DNA of 64,000 nt from Globisporangium splendens (lineage: Eukaryota > Oomycota > Peronosporomycetes > Pythiales > Pythiaceae): the NCBI GenBank assembly GCA_006386115.1, contig VFIW01000160.1, positions 58,802 to 122,801 on the forward strand, in the 5' to 3' direction. Position 1 is the first letter of the stretch. Every line of letters begins with the position of its first letter. Shown here in pieces: positions 9,538 through 21,192 of the stretch. The position numbers were made by a program, and so were the translations under genes. A model generated the notes under the pieces. That model saw nothing but the letters and a program-made list of their open reading frames with translations, was not told the origin of the DNA and made no database searches.

Positions 9538-10879
9538 GCCCTAAGGTGGCGCCGCCCAGGAATGTTTTCCGATACTTAAGGGAGAAGCCTTCTGGAGCGC
9601 GCTCGGCGGCGCCCTCTTTCCCATACAAAACATTAAGGGAGTTGCTCCCGGCGGCGCCGGAGCGCAAAGCGGCGCCTCTTTTGTATCGGAAAACAATAGG
9701 AAATGACTCCCCTACAAATTTCAAGTCAACTACTTTGCTATTATAAATCCGATACAAAAAAATTTCCGTTAGGGCTACACGTAAGCCAATCAGAACACAG
9801 CATTTCGTTGTTTGTCATAACTCGACATCTGTAGCAGATACGAACCTGAAAATGGGTCGGTATGCTTGAATAAAGTATACCATACAAAAAGTAAGTGTGT
9901 TCGGTGCAGAAAACGGCCACATACAAACATACTCCAAACAGGCTGATCTTCGGGTACAAGATGCCAAAAAAATACGGCGAGTCCGAATATCAAGTCAGAT
10001 TTCAGAAAAAGTGCGATCCCACTCGAGGTTTTTCAAAAAACCTTGCGCACATGTAAATCAACGACGCTGAAGCGAGTTTTGCGAGTTGAGTGACGTCCGT
10101 CATATATTCTGGTAGAGGAAAATGCGGGACACAGGAGTGTATGTTTTCCGGACAGAAAAAGTACACAGGACCTCTCGAAACCGATAGTTCGCGTTGCTGT
10201 TGACGGTATCATGGGTGTGCATACAAACTTTCATACAAACACATGGTAGGATGTGAAACTATCCGGCGAATCCGAATATGAAGTCGGTATGTGAAAAAAG
10301 TGTGATCCGAGTCTGGTTTTTTCAAAAAAACCTCGTCCGACTGGGTAAACAACGCTTCTGTCGCGAGTTTTTGCATTGATTCGACAACCTTCATATATTC
10401 GGGTAGACAAAAAAGTGGGCTATTCGATCGTACCATTTGTGTACAGAAAAAGTGCAATATACCCCTCGAAATGAATACTTTGCCTTCAATACTGTTCATT
10501 TGTTGGAGTGAGTCGCAACTTTTGAAAAGGAAGAGTGTTTCATATGAAAAGAGAGAGTATTAACTGTACTTTTATTGTCTTGCACTGATGCTTGTGCTGT
10601 AATACAGTTTAGAGAAGGAGCAATGTACAACTGCAAAATGGAAAGATACTCACTGTAATTGCACTACATTGAGGAGTATATACTGTACAACCATATAATT
10701 TGATGGTATCCACTGTATTGGTTGCCGTAAACGCAGCAAAAAGAGCATGAAATGATTACACGGGTTGTATGATGGGATGATCAGATGATCTCACAGGTGG
10801 AGTAATCATTCGTGGGTGAGGAGCGAGAGGGAGATTGATTAGATGAGGCAAATGATTGGATGTTTGTTTGGGTTCAATG
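9538..10879. repeat. Subtelomeric repeat SR2, copy 1
   Basis: This copy runs from CCCTAAGGTGGCGCC to GGGTTCAATG. It is almost identical to 12712-14055, differing by small homopolymer indels and few substitutions. The first 150 bp contain several copies of the palindrome GGCGCC in a GC-rich block; the rest is AT-rich. No gene is recognised. SR2 and SR1 together form a 3.2-kb unit present twice in tandem. Confidence 0.9.
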
Positions 10880-12711
10880 TCCCTAAACAGGCTCGTCATC
10901 ATACAAATTTCAAGTCAAAGTGGTTAGGCTCTGCTGGCAAAACCATGACGAGCAAATTTGACTGGGCTTTTCTATATTAACCATGACGAGCCGAGCTCGA
11001 TTTTCGCAAAGTGATGAGCAAATTTGACTGGGCTTTTCTATATTAACTTAACCACCGATATCTTCGGGGTTTCTGCATGAAATATTTCAATTAGGTCTAA
11101 ATATAAACATGGTTAGGGTGGACCACATCGATTTGTCTGTCAGTTTGTATAGTATACTCAATGGAAGTCAAAGACGAATGTGCTTGCAGCGCGGGCTACA
11201 GGGGGCCAATTTGTATGAAACTTTGTATACCTGCCTACTTTTGTATCGCGAACACGACTGTGGGACTTTCAGACCTGTCTATGCACCGTGTACCACTCTA
11301 TTTGAGTGTCATGCAAAAGTGCTCGAAACCTCGTGAAAACTTGCACTTGTATGTATTTTTGTATGGGGAATGCGATGGAAGTATCACATTTGACGGGGGG
11401 GACGCACGGCTATGCGACAAATATCGATTTACACAGGTGCGAGTGTGATTGGGACAATAGAAAGCGAATATAAAGGCAAATTGTATGAAAGTTTGTATAC
11501 CTATGTAACTTTATGCGGGCAACACGACAGTGGTACTTCCTGACTCGTCTATGTACACGGCACACTTGTATCGACACTATGCTCGCGTGACGTCAGTAAT
11601 GAACCAAATTGAATGAAAGTTTGTATACCTGCGTAACATTACATGGGCAACACGATGGTGGTACCTCCTGTTACGTATACATACACTGTACCACTATACA
11701 CTGTACCACTATACTTGGGCAGCGCATGTATATTCGAAATACTCAGCAGGTTCGTATGAGACTTGTGCAGATGTGGGATTGTGCTCCGCCTGCTTGAGCT
11801 ACCAATATTCCTGATGTGAGCAAGTCGAAGCATGACATTGGTGACTGATGCATGGAAGGCAACAGCAACGAGTGTGATATGAGTGTTAGTAAACATGTAG
11901 AGTGCGAGATTGTATGAAAGTTTGTGTACCTGCGTAACTGTAACGATGCAACACGATGTGGTACCTCCTGACATGTATACATACACTGTACCACTTCAAT
12001 GATCATCGTGTCTGCGCAGACTCAATACTCATCAACATTTGTATACAATGTCGGACACACTTGTTTGTTGTTTGATGGAGCGCGCGAGCAACATATCATG
12101 TGTGTGGATATGGTGACACCTCAAGTATGTATATGGATGTGATGTTGAGAGAAGAACCACGTAAAGTGAATTTGTATGACATTATGTGAGAATAAGACTA
12201 CAAACGCAAAAATGTGAATTCTAGTGTCGTACATATCGTATGGTTTGTGATGATGATACTGATGAATGTGAGTAGATGTATATTGTGTGCGCGAAGAGGA
12301 ACTCACGAAGCATACAACATAAGTAGCTGAGTTGTTTGTTTGTGACTGCTGTAGTGTCGAGTGAAGTGTGATCCGTGACATGGTGTGTTGAGTGTGTGAA
12401 GAGCCGGGCAGTGTGATTGCGAGTAAATATCCGAAAGTGGCGTGGAGTATCGTCGAGTGTTGGTGGTGTTGTGATTGTTGAAGTTTGGTATGAACAGTTG
12501 AGTATGTGTGAGTATATGAGAAGTGGGAAATGAGACATCAACGAGGGTGATCGATAGAGTTTTGTCGAAGACATCATTGAGGGTGATAAAATATATGTTG
12601 ATGAAGAGAGCATCGAGGGGGTGATAAAAAATATTTGTCGAAGACAGCATCGAGGGTGACAGAGTGAATTAGGGTCTAGGGTTAGTTGATAATATGGTTT
12701 AGGGTCTAGGG
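10880..12711. repeat. Subtelomeric repeat SR1, copy 2
   Basis: Same order of sub-repeats as copy 1. It starts at TCCCTAAACAGGCTCG and ends in TTTAGGGTCTAGGGG, directly against CCCTAAAGG of the next SR2, so the boundary is a head-to-head telomere-like motif. Confidence 0.9.
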
Positions 12712-14055
12712 GCCCTAAAGGTGGCGCCGCCCAGGAATGTTTTCCGATACTTAAGGGAGAAGCCTTCTGGAGCGCGCTCGGCGGCGCCCTCTTTCCCATA
12801 CAAAACATTAAGGGAGTTGCTCCCGGCGGCGCCGGAGCGCAAAGCGGCGCCTCTTTTGTATCGGAAAACAATAGGAAATGACTCCCCTACAAATTTCAAG
12901 TCAACTACTTTGCTATTATAAATCCGATACAAAAAAAATTTCCGTTAGGGCTACACGTAAGCCAATCAGAACACAGCATTTCGTTGTTTGTCATAACTCG
13001 ACATCTGTAGCAGATACGAACCTGAAAATGGGTCGGTATGCTTGAATAAAGTATACCATACAAAAAGTAAGTGTGTTCGGTGCAGAAAACGGCCACATAC
13101 AAACATACTCCAAACAGGCTGATCTTCGGGTACAAGATGCCAAAAAAAATACGGCGAGTCCGAATATCAAGTCAGATTTCAGAAAAAGTGCGATCCCACT
13201 CGAGGTTTTTCAAAAAACCTTGCGCACATGTAAATCAACGACGCTGAAGCGAGTTTTGCGAGTTGAGTGACGTCCGTCATATATTCTGGTAGAGGAAAAT
13301 GCGGGACACAGGAGTGTATGTTTTCCGGACAGAAAAAGTACACAGGACCTCTCGAAACCGATAGTTCGCGTTGCTGTTGACGGTATCATGGGTGTGCATA
13401 CAAACTTTCATACAAACACATGGTAGGATGTGAAACTATCCGGCGAATCCGAATATGAAGTCGGAATGTGAAAAAAGTGTGATCCGAGTCTGGTTTTTTC
13501 AAAAAACCTCGTCCGACTGGGTAAACAACGCTTCTGTCGCGAGTTTTTGCATTGATTCGACAACCTTCATATATTCGGGTAGACAAAAAAGTGGGCTATT
13601 CGATCGTACCATTTGTGTACAGAAAAAGTGCAATATACCCCTCGAAATGAATACTTTGCCTTCAATACTGTTCATTTGTTGGAGTGAGTCGCAACTTTTG
13701 AAAAGGAAGAGTGTTTCATATGAAAAGAGAGAGTATTAACTGTACTTTTATTGTCTTGCACTGATGCTTGTGCTGTAATACAGTTTAGAGAAGGAGCAAT
13801 GTACAACTGCAAAATGGAAAGATACTCACTGTAATTGCACTACATTGAGGAGTATATACTGTACAACCATATAATTTGATGGTATCCACTGTATTGGTTG
13901 CCGTAAACGCAGCAAAAAGAGCATGAAATGATTACACGGGTTGTATGATGGGATGATCAGATGATCTCACAGGTGGAGTAATCATTCGTGGGTGAGGAGC
14001 GAGAGGGAGATTGATTAGATGAGGCAAATGATTGGATGTTTGTTTGGGTTCAATG
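12712..14055. repeat. Subtelomeric repeat SR2, copy 2
   Basis: Second copy of the 9538-10879 module in the same orientation, with matching ends. The high identity points to a recent tandem duplication of SR2+SR1 or to ongoing unequal exchange. Confidence 0.9.
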
Positions 14056-16286
14056 TCCCTAAACAGGCTCGTCATCATACAAATTTCAAGTCAAAGTGGT
14101 TAGGCTCTGCTGGCAAAACCATGACGAGCAAATTTGACTGGGCTTTTCTATATTAACCATGACGAGCCGAGCTCGATTTTCGCAAAGTGATGAGCAAATT
14201 TGACTGGGCTTTTCTATATTAACTTAACCACCGATATCTTCGGGGTTTCTGCATGAAATATTTCAATTAGGTCTAAATATAAACATGGTTAGGGTGGACC
14301 ACATCGATTTGTCTGTCAGTTTGTATAGTATACTCAATGGAAGTCAAAGACGAATGTGCTTGCAGCGCGGGCTACAGGGGGCCAATTTGTATGAAACTTT
14401 GTATACCTGCCTACTTTTGTATCGCGAACACGACTGTGGGACTTTCAGACCTGTCTATGCACCGTGTACCACTCTATTTGAGTGTCATGCAAAAGTGCTC
14501 GAAACCTCGTGAAAACTTGCACTTGTATGTATTTTTGTATGGGGAATGCGATGGAAGTATCACATTTGACGGGGGACGCACGGCTATGCGACAAATATCG
14601 ATTTACACAGGTGCGAGTGTGATTGGGACAATAGAAAGCGAATATAAAGGCAAATTGTATGAAAGTTTGTATACCTATGTAACTTTATGTGGACAACACG
14701 ACAGTGGTACTTCCTGACTCGTCTATGTACACGGCACACTTGTTATCGACACTATGCTCGCGTGACGTCAGTAATGAACCAAATTGAATGAAAGTTTGTA
14801 TACCTGCGTAACATTACATGGGCAACACGATGGTGGTACCTCCTGTTACGTATACATACACTGTACCACTATACACTGTACCACTATACTTGGGCAGCGC
14901 ATGTATATTCGAAATACTCAGCAGGTTCGTATGAGACTTGTGCAGATGTGGGATTGTGCTCCGCCTGCTTGAGCTACCAATATTCCTGATGTGAGCAAGT
15001 CGAAGCATGACATTGGTGACTGATGCATGGAAGGCAACAGCAACGAGTGTGATATGAGTGTTAGTAAACATGTAGAGTGCGAGATTGTATGAAAGTTTGT
15101 GTACCTGCGTAACTGTAACGATGCAACACGATGTGGTACCTCCTGACATGTATACATACACTGTACCACTTCAATGATCATCGTGTCTGCGCAGACTCAA
15201 TACTCATCAACATTTGTATACAATGTCGGACACACTTGTTTGTTGTTTGATGGAGCGCGCGAGCAACATATCATGTGTGTGAAGTAGATATGGTGACACC
15301 TCAAGTATGTATATGGATGTGATGTTGAGAGAAGAACCACGTAAAGTGAATTTGTATGACATTATGTGAGAATAAGACTACAAACGCAAAAATGTGAATT
15401 CTAGTGTCGTACATATCGTATGGTTTGTGATGATGATACTGATGAATGTGAGTAGATGTATATTGTGTGCGCGAAGAGGAACTCACGAAGCATACAACAT
15501 AAGTAGCTGAGTTGTTTGTTTGTGACTGCTGCAGTGTAGAGTGAAGTGTGATTGTGATCCGTGACATGGTGTGTTGAGTGTGTGAAGAGCTGGGCAGTGT
15601 GGGTGTAAGTGGATATTCCAAAGTGGTGTGAAGTATCATACATTGTAGATGGTATTGTGATTGGTGATATTTGGAATGAGTGTGTGAGTGAATGATAAAA
15701 GGCTACTGAGACAACAAGAAGGATGATAGGAGTGTTTGGAAACATGCCGAGTGCGAGATTGTATGAAAGTTTGTGTATCTGAGTAACTGTAATGATCACT
15801 GTGTCTGCGCAGACTCGATACTCATCAACATTTGTGTGGAATGTCGGACACATGGATAAAAGTGAGCAAATGTATATTGTGTGTGCTGACAGGAACCCAC
15901 GAAGCATATAGCAGATGGTGCTGAGTTGTTTGTTTGTGACTGCTGTAGTGTCGAGTGAAGTGTGATCCGTGACATGTTGTGTTGCGTGTGTAAAGAGCCG
16001 GGCAGTGTGATTGCGAGTAAATATCCGAAAGTGGCGTGGAGTATCGTCGAGTGTTGGTGGTGTTGTGATTGTTGAAGTTTGGTATGAACAGTTGAGTATG
16101 TGTGAGTATATGAGAAGTGGGAAATGAGACATCAACGAGGGTGATCGATCGAGTTTTGTCGAAGACATCATTGAGGGTGATAAAATATATGTTGATGAAG
16201 AGAGCATCGATGGTGATAAAAAATATTTTGTCGAAGACAGCATCGAGGGTGAGAGAGTGAATTAGGGTCTAGGGTTAGTTGATAGG
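14056..16286. repeat. Subtelomeric repeat SR1, copy 3 (long form)
   Basis: This copy has about 400 bp more than copies 1 and 2. After 15590 it contains an extra diverged block (around 15600-15950) ending near GGACACATGGATAAAAG, then returns to the common tail. Copy 4 by the telomere shares this extra block but is cut at the same GGACACATG. Confidence 0.88.
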
Positions 16287-16476
16287 GTTTAGGGTTTAGA
16301 TGCTGTCCCGTTTGAAAACTAGCCACACAAATTTCGTAGAAATTTGTGGGGGTATGTTTTCAACGACGGGCAGCATCTCGGCGAAAACGAGAAATCTGCT
16401 GAAATTTTACTTTTTGAGATATAACGAAAAAACTGAAAAAATGTCGCATTGCACAAAAACAAGCCACACAATCTTT
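16287..16476. repeat. SR4 copy A, preceded by telomere repeats, truncated at the 'n'
   Basis: AGGGTTTAGGGTTTAGATGC leads into an SR4 unit that begins ATGCTGTCCCG. Its first 80 bp form a long imperfect hairpin around CACAAATTTC-GTA-GAAATTTGTG. Copies B and C near 61.2 and 61.5 kb run about 250 bp; this one matches them only to about 16476. Confidence 0.85.
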
Positions 16477-16477
16477 N
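16477..16477. other. Ambiguous base 'n', likely assembly scar
   Basis: This is the only undetermined base in the window. It lies exactly between the subtelomeric repeat and the 5' flank of the glucan synthase gene, so the join of repeat and gene may be an assembly artefact. Confidence 0.8.
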
Positions 16478-16562
16478 CGACCCCTCGGTTGATTCCCGCC
16501 TTCTCCATCTGAACTAGCGTCACTACCGCATTCTCTTGGCACGGAAGCGGACGGAAGGAAGC

Positions 16563-19500
16563 ATGGCGGGCAACGATCGGCGGCGCGCAGGCTCCAACTA
16601 CTTCCAGCTCGATGCCGACCGCAAGCGCAACAACTCGACGCGGTTCCAGAACGGCCACGAGTCGCGCGAGACGTTCTCGGCGCGGCTGTCGATGATGGAC
16701 GTGATCCCGCAGCAGCAGCCGAACGCCAAGCTCGGCGGCGGACTCCAGGGCGACTTTGACGACGAAGTGTCGATCGACTACTGCTGCGAAGTGCTCTACA
16801 ACAAGTTTGGCTTCCAGTCCGGATCGGTCGACAACCAGCGAGAGCACGTGCTGCTGCTGCTCGCGAACGGCAAGGCGCGGTCGAAACCGTCCGATCCGCC
16901 GGGACACCACATTGAATTGCTGTACAAAAAGCTGGCGGGCAACTACCTCGAGTGGGTGCAGTTTATTGGCGTGAGCGCGGAATCGTATAAGGGACCGGTC
17001 CAGGGCAACCTGAAGAATGTGAAACACATGGAGATTCTGCTGTACTTGCTGATTTGGGGCGAAGCAGGCAACCTGCGTCACATGCCAGAGTGCCTGTGCT
17101 ACCTGTACCACCAGATGCTGGCTATGCTCAACAAGGATCCACTCGGAGAAGACAAGGTGAATGAAGGATGGTACCTTCGCCAGGTCGTGCGTCCAGTCTG
17201 GAAAGAAGCAAGCAACATGCAACGCAAGAACAGTCTCGGGAAGCATTTGGAGCACACCAAGGTGCGCAACTACGACGACATCAACGAGTACTTTTGGAAA
17301 AAGCACTGCTTGACCATCGACGTCACGAAAATCGGTGACGAGCTCACAGCGAATCACGGCAAGACGTACTACGAACATCGAAGCATCTTCACGCTGGTGG
17401 TGAACTACTACCGTATTTTTCAGTTCAACATGATGTTCTTCATCATCCTGGTGGTGCTCAGTTTTGCATCCGCGATCTCTCCGAGTGGTGGTAAAATGTG
17501 GTTTGCCCAATTCGAGACTCTTGGAGAAGTTGTCACCCCTTACACCAAACGAGATCTGAAGTTGGCGTTGATCTCTTTGGTGTTCTCGCACTCGGCCATG
17601 GCAATGTTCAAGTGCTTGCTTGAAGCAGCTCACGGCTGGCATCTGTTGATTGCTCGTGAATCTTCTGTGTCATCCTCACGGTCGTTGACGTACGGTGGCG
17701 CGCTGACAGTTCGTTTAATCTGGAACGGTGCCTTTGCCGCTTTGTTCGGGTGGATGATCTACGAGCCGCTGAATACAGGTCAAGATACCGAGCTCTTGGA
17801 CAGTGCTCAGGTCGCGGCGGTGGCGTTTGCAACTCCTGGCGTGTGTGTGCTGCTTGCTCAAGCGTTTGTACCCCACGTCATCACCAAGACGTATGCGGCA
17901 AAGTTCATCCGTGAAGGCGAGTCTTGCTACGTCGGACGAAACATGGCTCCACCTATCAGCTACCAGGTGAAGTATATCACGTATTGGTTGATCTTGTGGT
18001 CGCTGAAGGCGTTCGTCTCGTACTTCATTCTGGTTCGACCGTTGATGACGCCATCGTTGGCAATCTACACGATGAAGCTGACCTACAGTAGCAACGTGAT
18101 TTCTTTCCATAACTTGGCGTACATCATGGCGTTGTGGATGCCGGTCATCTTTATCTTCAACTACGACACCCAGATTTATTTCACGGCTTTCCAGGCGCTT
18201 CTTGGTTACTTCAAGGGCTTACTGATGAAGACGGGAGAAATCCATGGTGTGAAGGAGATTACCAAGGCATTTCGCGTGGCTCCACGACTCTTTGACCAGA
18301 AAATCGTCACTTCACTTGCTCGTTCCAACGATGCCGCTGCCGATAATTCTGCTGCTGCTTACCAGTCACAAATGATGCTTCGTTTCGTGGTTGTCTGGAA
18401 TGAAGTGGTGAATTCTTTCCGTGAGAGCGACTTGGTGGACGACAAGGAAGCAGCAATCTTGCAGTACGATATCCAGAGCTCCGGCGAAGTGTTTGAACCT
18501 GTGTTCTTGTCCGCTGGCAAATTGTCAGAGGCGATCGAATACACGGTGCGGCTGGCAAAAGAAGGAAAAGGCGATTCGCAGTTGAAGGCGTACATGATGA
18601 AAAAGGATTGCTTGTCAGCTGTTCGAAGCTTCTTCACTGCTTGCATGTACGTGATGGAGGCATTGCTTGGAAGTGACGACGCCGACGTTTTGGATGCTCT
18701 TCGTACGATCGAGGACGTTGCTGCCGGCGGCAACTTCATGAAGACTTTCGACTCGAAGAGCCTAACTCAACTGCGCTCCGTGACGATGGAATTTTTGGAA
18801 GCCGTGATGGATCTTCCTGATCCTGACTCGCAATCATCCCATCTAAGATCATCCCGTGTTCATACTATGGGCGTTGTCCGCAACTTCGTCACGAAAATGG
18901 AGAACTTGCTGAATGCGATCCGAATTTTTGCGAACCGTCCCGAGCTCGCTGCCAAATTCGGTAACTCGAAGTTTTGCTCCAGTGCGAATGGGTACGTGTA
19001 CGCTTCTCGCGGACTTGTGAACCTTTTCCACAACGACACCGCGATGGGTGCAGCCACGCGTGCCTACTTGTTGATGTCCCTGGAAAAGAGTGATGCGATG
19101 CCGCGAGTCCCTGAAGCACAGCGTCGTCTGGGTTTCTTTATGAAGTCTCTGGTCATGGAGATTCCGCAGCTGCAAGCGATCAAGGAGATGCGTTCTTTCT
19201 CTGTGATGACTCCGTTCTACAGTGAAAGTGTGCTGTTCGCGCTTGATGAACTGAACAATCCGCTTGCCAATCACCCAATTTTCAAGAAGGTCGAGGAAGA
19301 TGGTAAGAACATCACAATTCTGAAGTATCTCATCACCATCCATCCTGAAGAGTGGGAGAATTTCCTGGAGCGAGTGGATGTAAACTCAGCTGAAGAGGCC
19401 CAAACGAACTACCCGATGGAAATTCGTTTGTGGGCATCGTATCGAGGACAGACACTTGCTCGTACTGTTCAAGGTATGATGCTTTATGAAGACGCCATTA

Positions 19501-20858
19501 AGATTTTGCACTGGTTGGAAATTGGGTCAAGTCCTGGAAAAACCGCCGAGCAAAAGCAAGCGCAGCTGGAAGATATGGTGCGCCTGAAGTTTTCGTACAT
19601 TTGCGCTTGTCAAGTGTATGGTAAGCACAGAGCGGAAGGCAAAGTGCAAGCCGACGATATCGATTACCTTCTCAAGACGTACCCGAACCTGCGAGTGGCG
19701 TACGTCGATACCATTAACCTCGAGGGTGGCAGCAAGCGATTTGATTCTGTGCTGATCAAGAGTGAGAACAACGATATTGCGGAAGTGTATCGGTACGAAC
19801 TACCAGGTGATCCTATCCTTGGTGAAGGCAAGCCAGAGAATCAGAACAATGCGCTTCCGTTTAGTCGCGGTGAGTTCCTCAAGACCATTGATATGAACCA
19901 GGAGCACTACTTCGAAGAGTGTCTCAAGATGCCCCATTTCCTTCGTACGGCTGATCTGCACCCTTCGAAGAAACCTGTGTCGATTATTGGTATGCGTGAG
20001 CACATTTTCACCGGTAATGCTTCGTCCCTCTCCAAATTCAAGTCGTGGCAAGAGCTTGTTTTCGTGACCTTGTCCCAGCGTGTGCTCGCCGACCCCCTCT
20101 ACGTTCGTATGCACTACGGTCACCCCGATGTTTTCGACAAGGTGATTGCTTTGTGTCGTGGTGGTGTCTCGAAAGCAAGTAAGAGTATCAACTTGTCTGA
20201 AGATGTGTTTGCCGGTTTCAACGCGACCTTGCGTGGTGGCATTGTTACGCACGTGGAATTTATGCAGTGTGGTAAGGGTCGTGATGTGGCTCTTTCCCAG
20301 ATCTCGACGTTCGAAGGCAAATTGGCAAATGGTGCGGGTGAGACGTCTCTTGCGCGTGAAGCTCATCGTATGGGCCAGTTTTTGGACTTTTTCCGTCTGA
20401 ACTCGATGTACTACTCCCACACTGGTTTCTACTTCGCAACGTGGATGACCATTGTCACGGCTTTTGTGTACATGTACTGCAAAGTGTACATGGCACTCTC
20501 GGGTGTCCAATCGGAGATCATCTTTACCATGAACTCGACGGATCTCATCAAGAACAATGTCGCCAATGGATTCGACGAGCGAGTACTCACCGATCTCAAG
20601 GCTGTGGTGAACACTCAGTTTTACATCCAAGCCGGTACTTTCCTCATGCTTCCGTTGATGTGCGTCTACTTTGGTGAAGGCGGTTTCATTCGAGGTATGG
20701 AGCGATTCATCACGATGATTATCACTCTCGGTCCAGCATTCTTCGTCTTCCAAGTCGGTACTACGATGCACTACTTCGACAACAACGTCTTGCATGGAGG
20801 TGCCAAGTACCAAGCTACGGGTCGTGGTTTCAAGATCACGCGAGAAACGCTGGTGTGA
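16563..20858 (+). CDS. 1,3-beta-glucan (callose) synthase, GT48, C-terminally truncated
   Basis: The ATG at 16563 gives 1,431 residues. The enzyme family makes 1,3-beta-glucan from UDP-glucose at the plasma membrane. Residues 60-200 match the FKS1 N-terminal domain (LYLLIWGEAGNLRHMPECLC). About six membrane segments follow between 290 and 590. The glucan synthase domain then shows MTPFYSESVLF, YRGQTLARTVQGMM, LPGDPILGEGKPENQN, MNQEHYFEE, REHIFTGNASSL, MHYGHPDVFD, GGVSKASKSINLSEDVFAGF and GKGRDVALSQI. The protein stops just after HGGAKYQATGRGF and a few more residues, where homologues continue for several hundred residues with the C-terminal membrane cluster. The stop lies 5 bp before an LTR fragment at 20863. 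The rest of the gene is not in this window, so the copy is probably non-functional. No introns; codon use is regular and unlike the flanking repeats. Confidence 0.9.
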   Translation: MAGNDRRRAGSNYFQLDADRKRNNSTRFQNGHESRETFSARLSMMDVIPQQQPNAKLGGGLQGDFDDEVSIDYCCEVLYNKFGFQSGSVDNQREHVLLLLANGKARSKPSDPPGHHIELLYKKLAGNYLEWVQFIGVSAESYKGPVQGNLKNVKHMEILLYLLIWGEAGNLRHMPECLCYLYHQMLAMLNKDPLGEDKVNEGWYLRQVVRPVWKEASNMQRKNSLGKHLEHTKVRNYDDINEYFWKKHCLTIDVTKIGDELTANHGKTYYEHRSIFTLVVNYYRIFQFNMMFFIILVVLSFASAISPSGGKMWFAQFETLGEVVTPYTKRDLKLALISLVFSHSAMAMFKCLLEAAHGWHLLIARESSVSSSRSLTYGGALTVRLIWNGAFAALFGWMIYEPLNTGQDTELLDSAQVAAVAFATPGVCVLLAQAFVPHVITKTYAAKFIREGESCYVGRNMAPPISYQVKYITYWLILWSLKAFVSYFILVRPLMTPSLAIYTMKLTYSSNVISFHNLAYIMALWMPVIFIFNYDTQIYFTAFQALLGYFKGLLMKTGEIHGVKEITKAFRVAPRLFDQKIVTSLARSNDAAADNSAAAYQSQMMLRFVVVWNEVVNSFRESDLVDDKEAAILQYDIQSSGEVFEPVFLSAGKLSEAIEYTVRLAKEGKGDSQLKAYMMKKDCLSAVRSFFTACMYVMEALLGSDDADVLDALRTIEDVAAGGNFMKTFDSKSLTQLRSVTMEFLEAVMDLPDPDSQSSHLRSSRVHTMGVVRNFVTKMENLLNAIRIFANRPELAAKFGNSKFCSSANGYVYASRGLVNLFHNDTAMGAATRAYLLMSLEKSDAMPRVPEAQRRLGFFMKSLVMEIPQLQAIKEMRSFSVMTPFYSESVLFALDELNNPLANHPIFKKVEEDGKNITILKYLITIHPEEWENFLERVDVNSAEEAQTNYPMEIRLWASYRGQTLARTVQGMMLYEDAIKILHWLEIGSSPGKTAEQKQAQLEDMVRLKFSYICACQVYGKHRAEGKVQADDIDYLLKTYPNLRVAYVDTINLEGGSKRFDSVLIKSENNDIAEVYRYELPGDPILGEGKPENQNNALPFSRGEFLKTIDMNQEHYFEECLKMPHFLRTADLHPSKKPVSIIGMREHIFTGNASSLSKFKSWQELVFVTLSQRVLADPLYVRMHYGHPDVFDKVIALCRGGVSKASKSINLSEDVFAGFNATLRGGIVTHVEFMQCGKGRDVALSQISTFEGKLANGAGETSLAREAHRMGQFLDFFRLNSMYYSHTGFYFATWMTIVTAFVYMYCKVYMALSGVQSEIIFTMNSTDLIKNNVANGFDERVLTDLKAVVNTQFYIQAGTFLMLPLMCVYFGEGGFIRGMERFITMIITLGPAFFVFQVGTTMHYFDNNVLHGGAKYQATGRGFKITRETLV

Positions 20859-20862
20859 TGCG

Positions 20863-21008
20863 TCAACCGTGAAGGTGTACGAGAAAGTACGACGAACATT
20901 CATGGTTCGTCTTAAAATTGTTGCGCGTACTCTACGTACCGCAAGGTTCGGTTTGGTTGTGTGGCACAACACAAGTGCGTAACCATGTTACAGTGTAACC
21001 CCGTTACA
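20863..21008 (-). repeat. Truncated LTR of Gypsy-1 (left, 3' LTR)
   Basis: It matches the last 146 bp of the LTR at 28491-29025, ending GTAACCCCGTTACA. About seven differences, mostly small indels, separate them, whereas the two full LTRs in the window differ by about six changes over 535 bp. The truncated edge is fused to the end of the glucan synthase frame, with no target duplication. Confidence 0.85.
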
Positions 21009-21192
21009 CCATCCCCCACTTAAAGTGCGAAACACTCGAAGGGTCGGTGTGAGAAACGTGTGGATCTCGCGCGTGTGCGCCGAGAAAGGGGAACATTCGT
21101 GTATTCCTCGGGAAAGAGCACAGCGGCGACGCGTGCGTTAATTTCACCGAGTGTTGGCACACACAGTCACTGTGCTCGCGCACGTGAGTATC

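Noticed and set aside
15401..16243. 280-codon minus-strand frame in SR1 copy 3.
   Set aside because: Low-complexity Ser/Thr/His/Ile translation of repeat DNA. Other SR1 copies break the frame at different places.
19800..20972. 390-codon minus-strand frame over the glucan synthase.
   Set aside because: Antisense of a strongly conserved coding region; its translation has no recognisable features.
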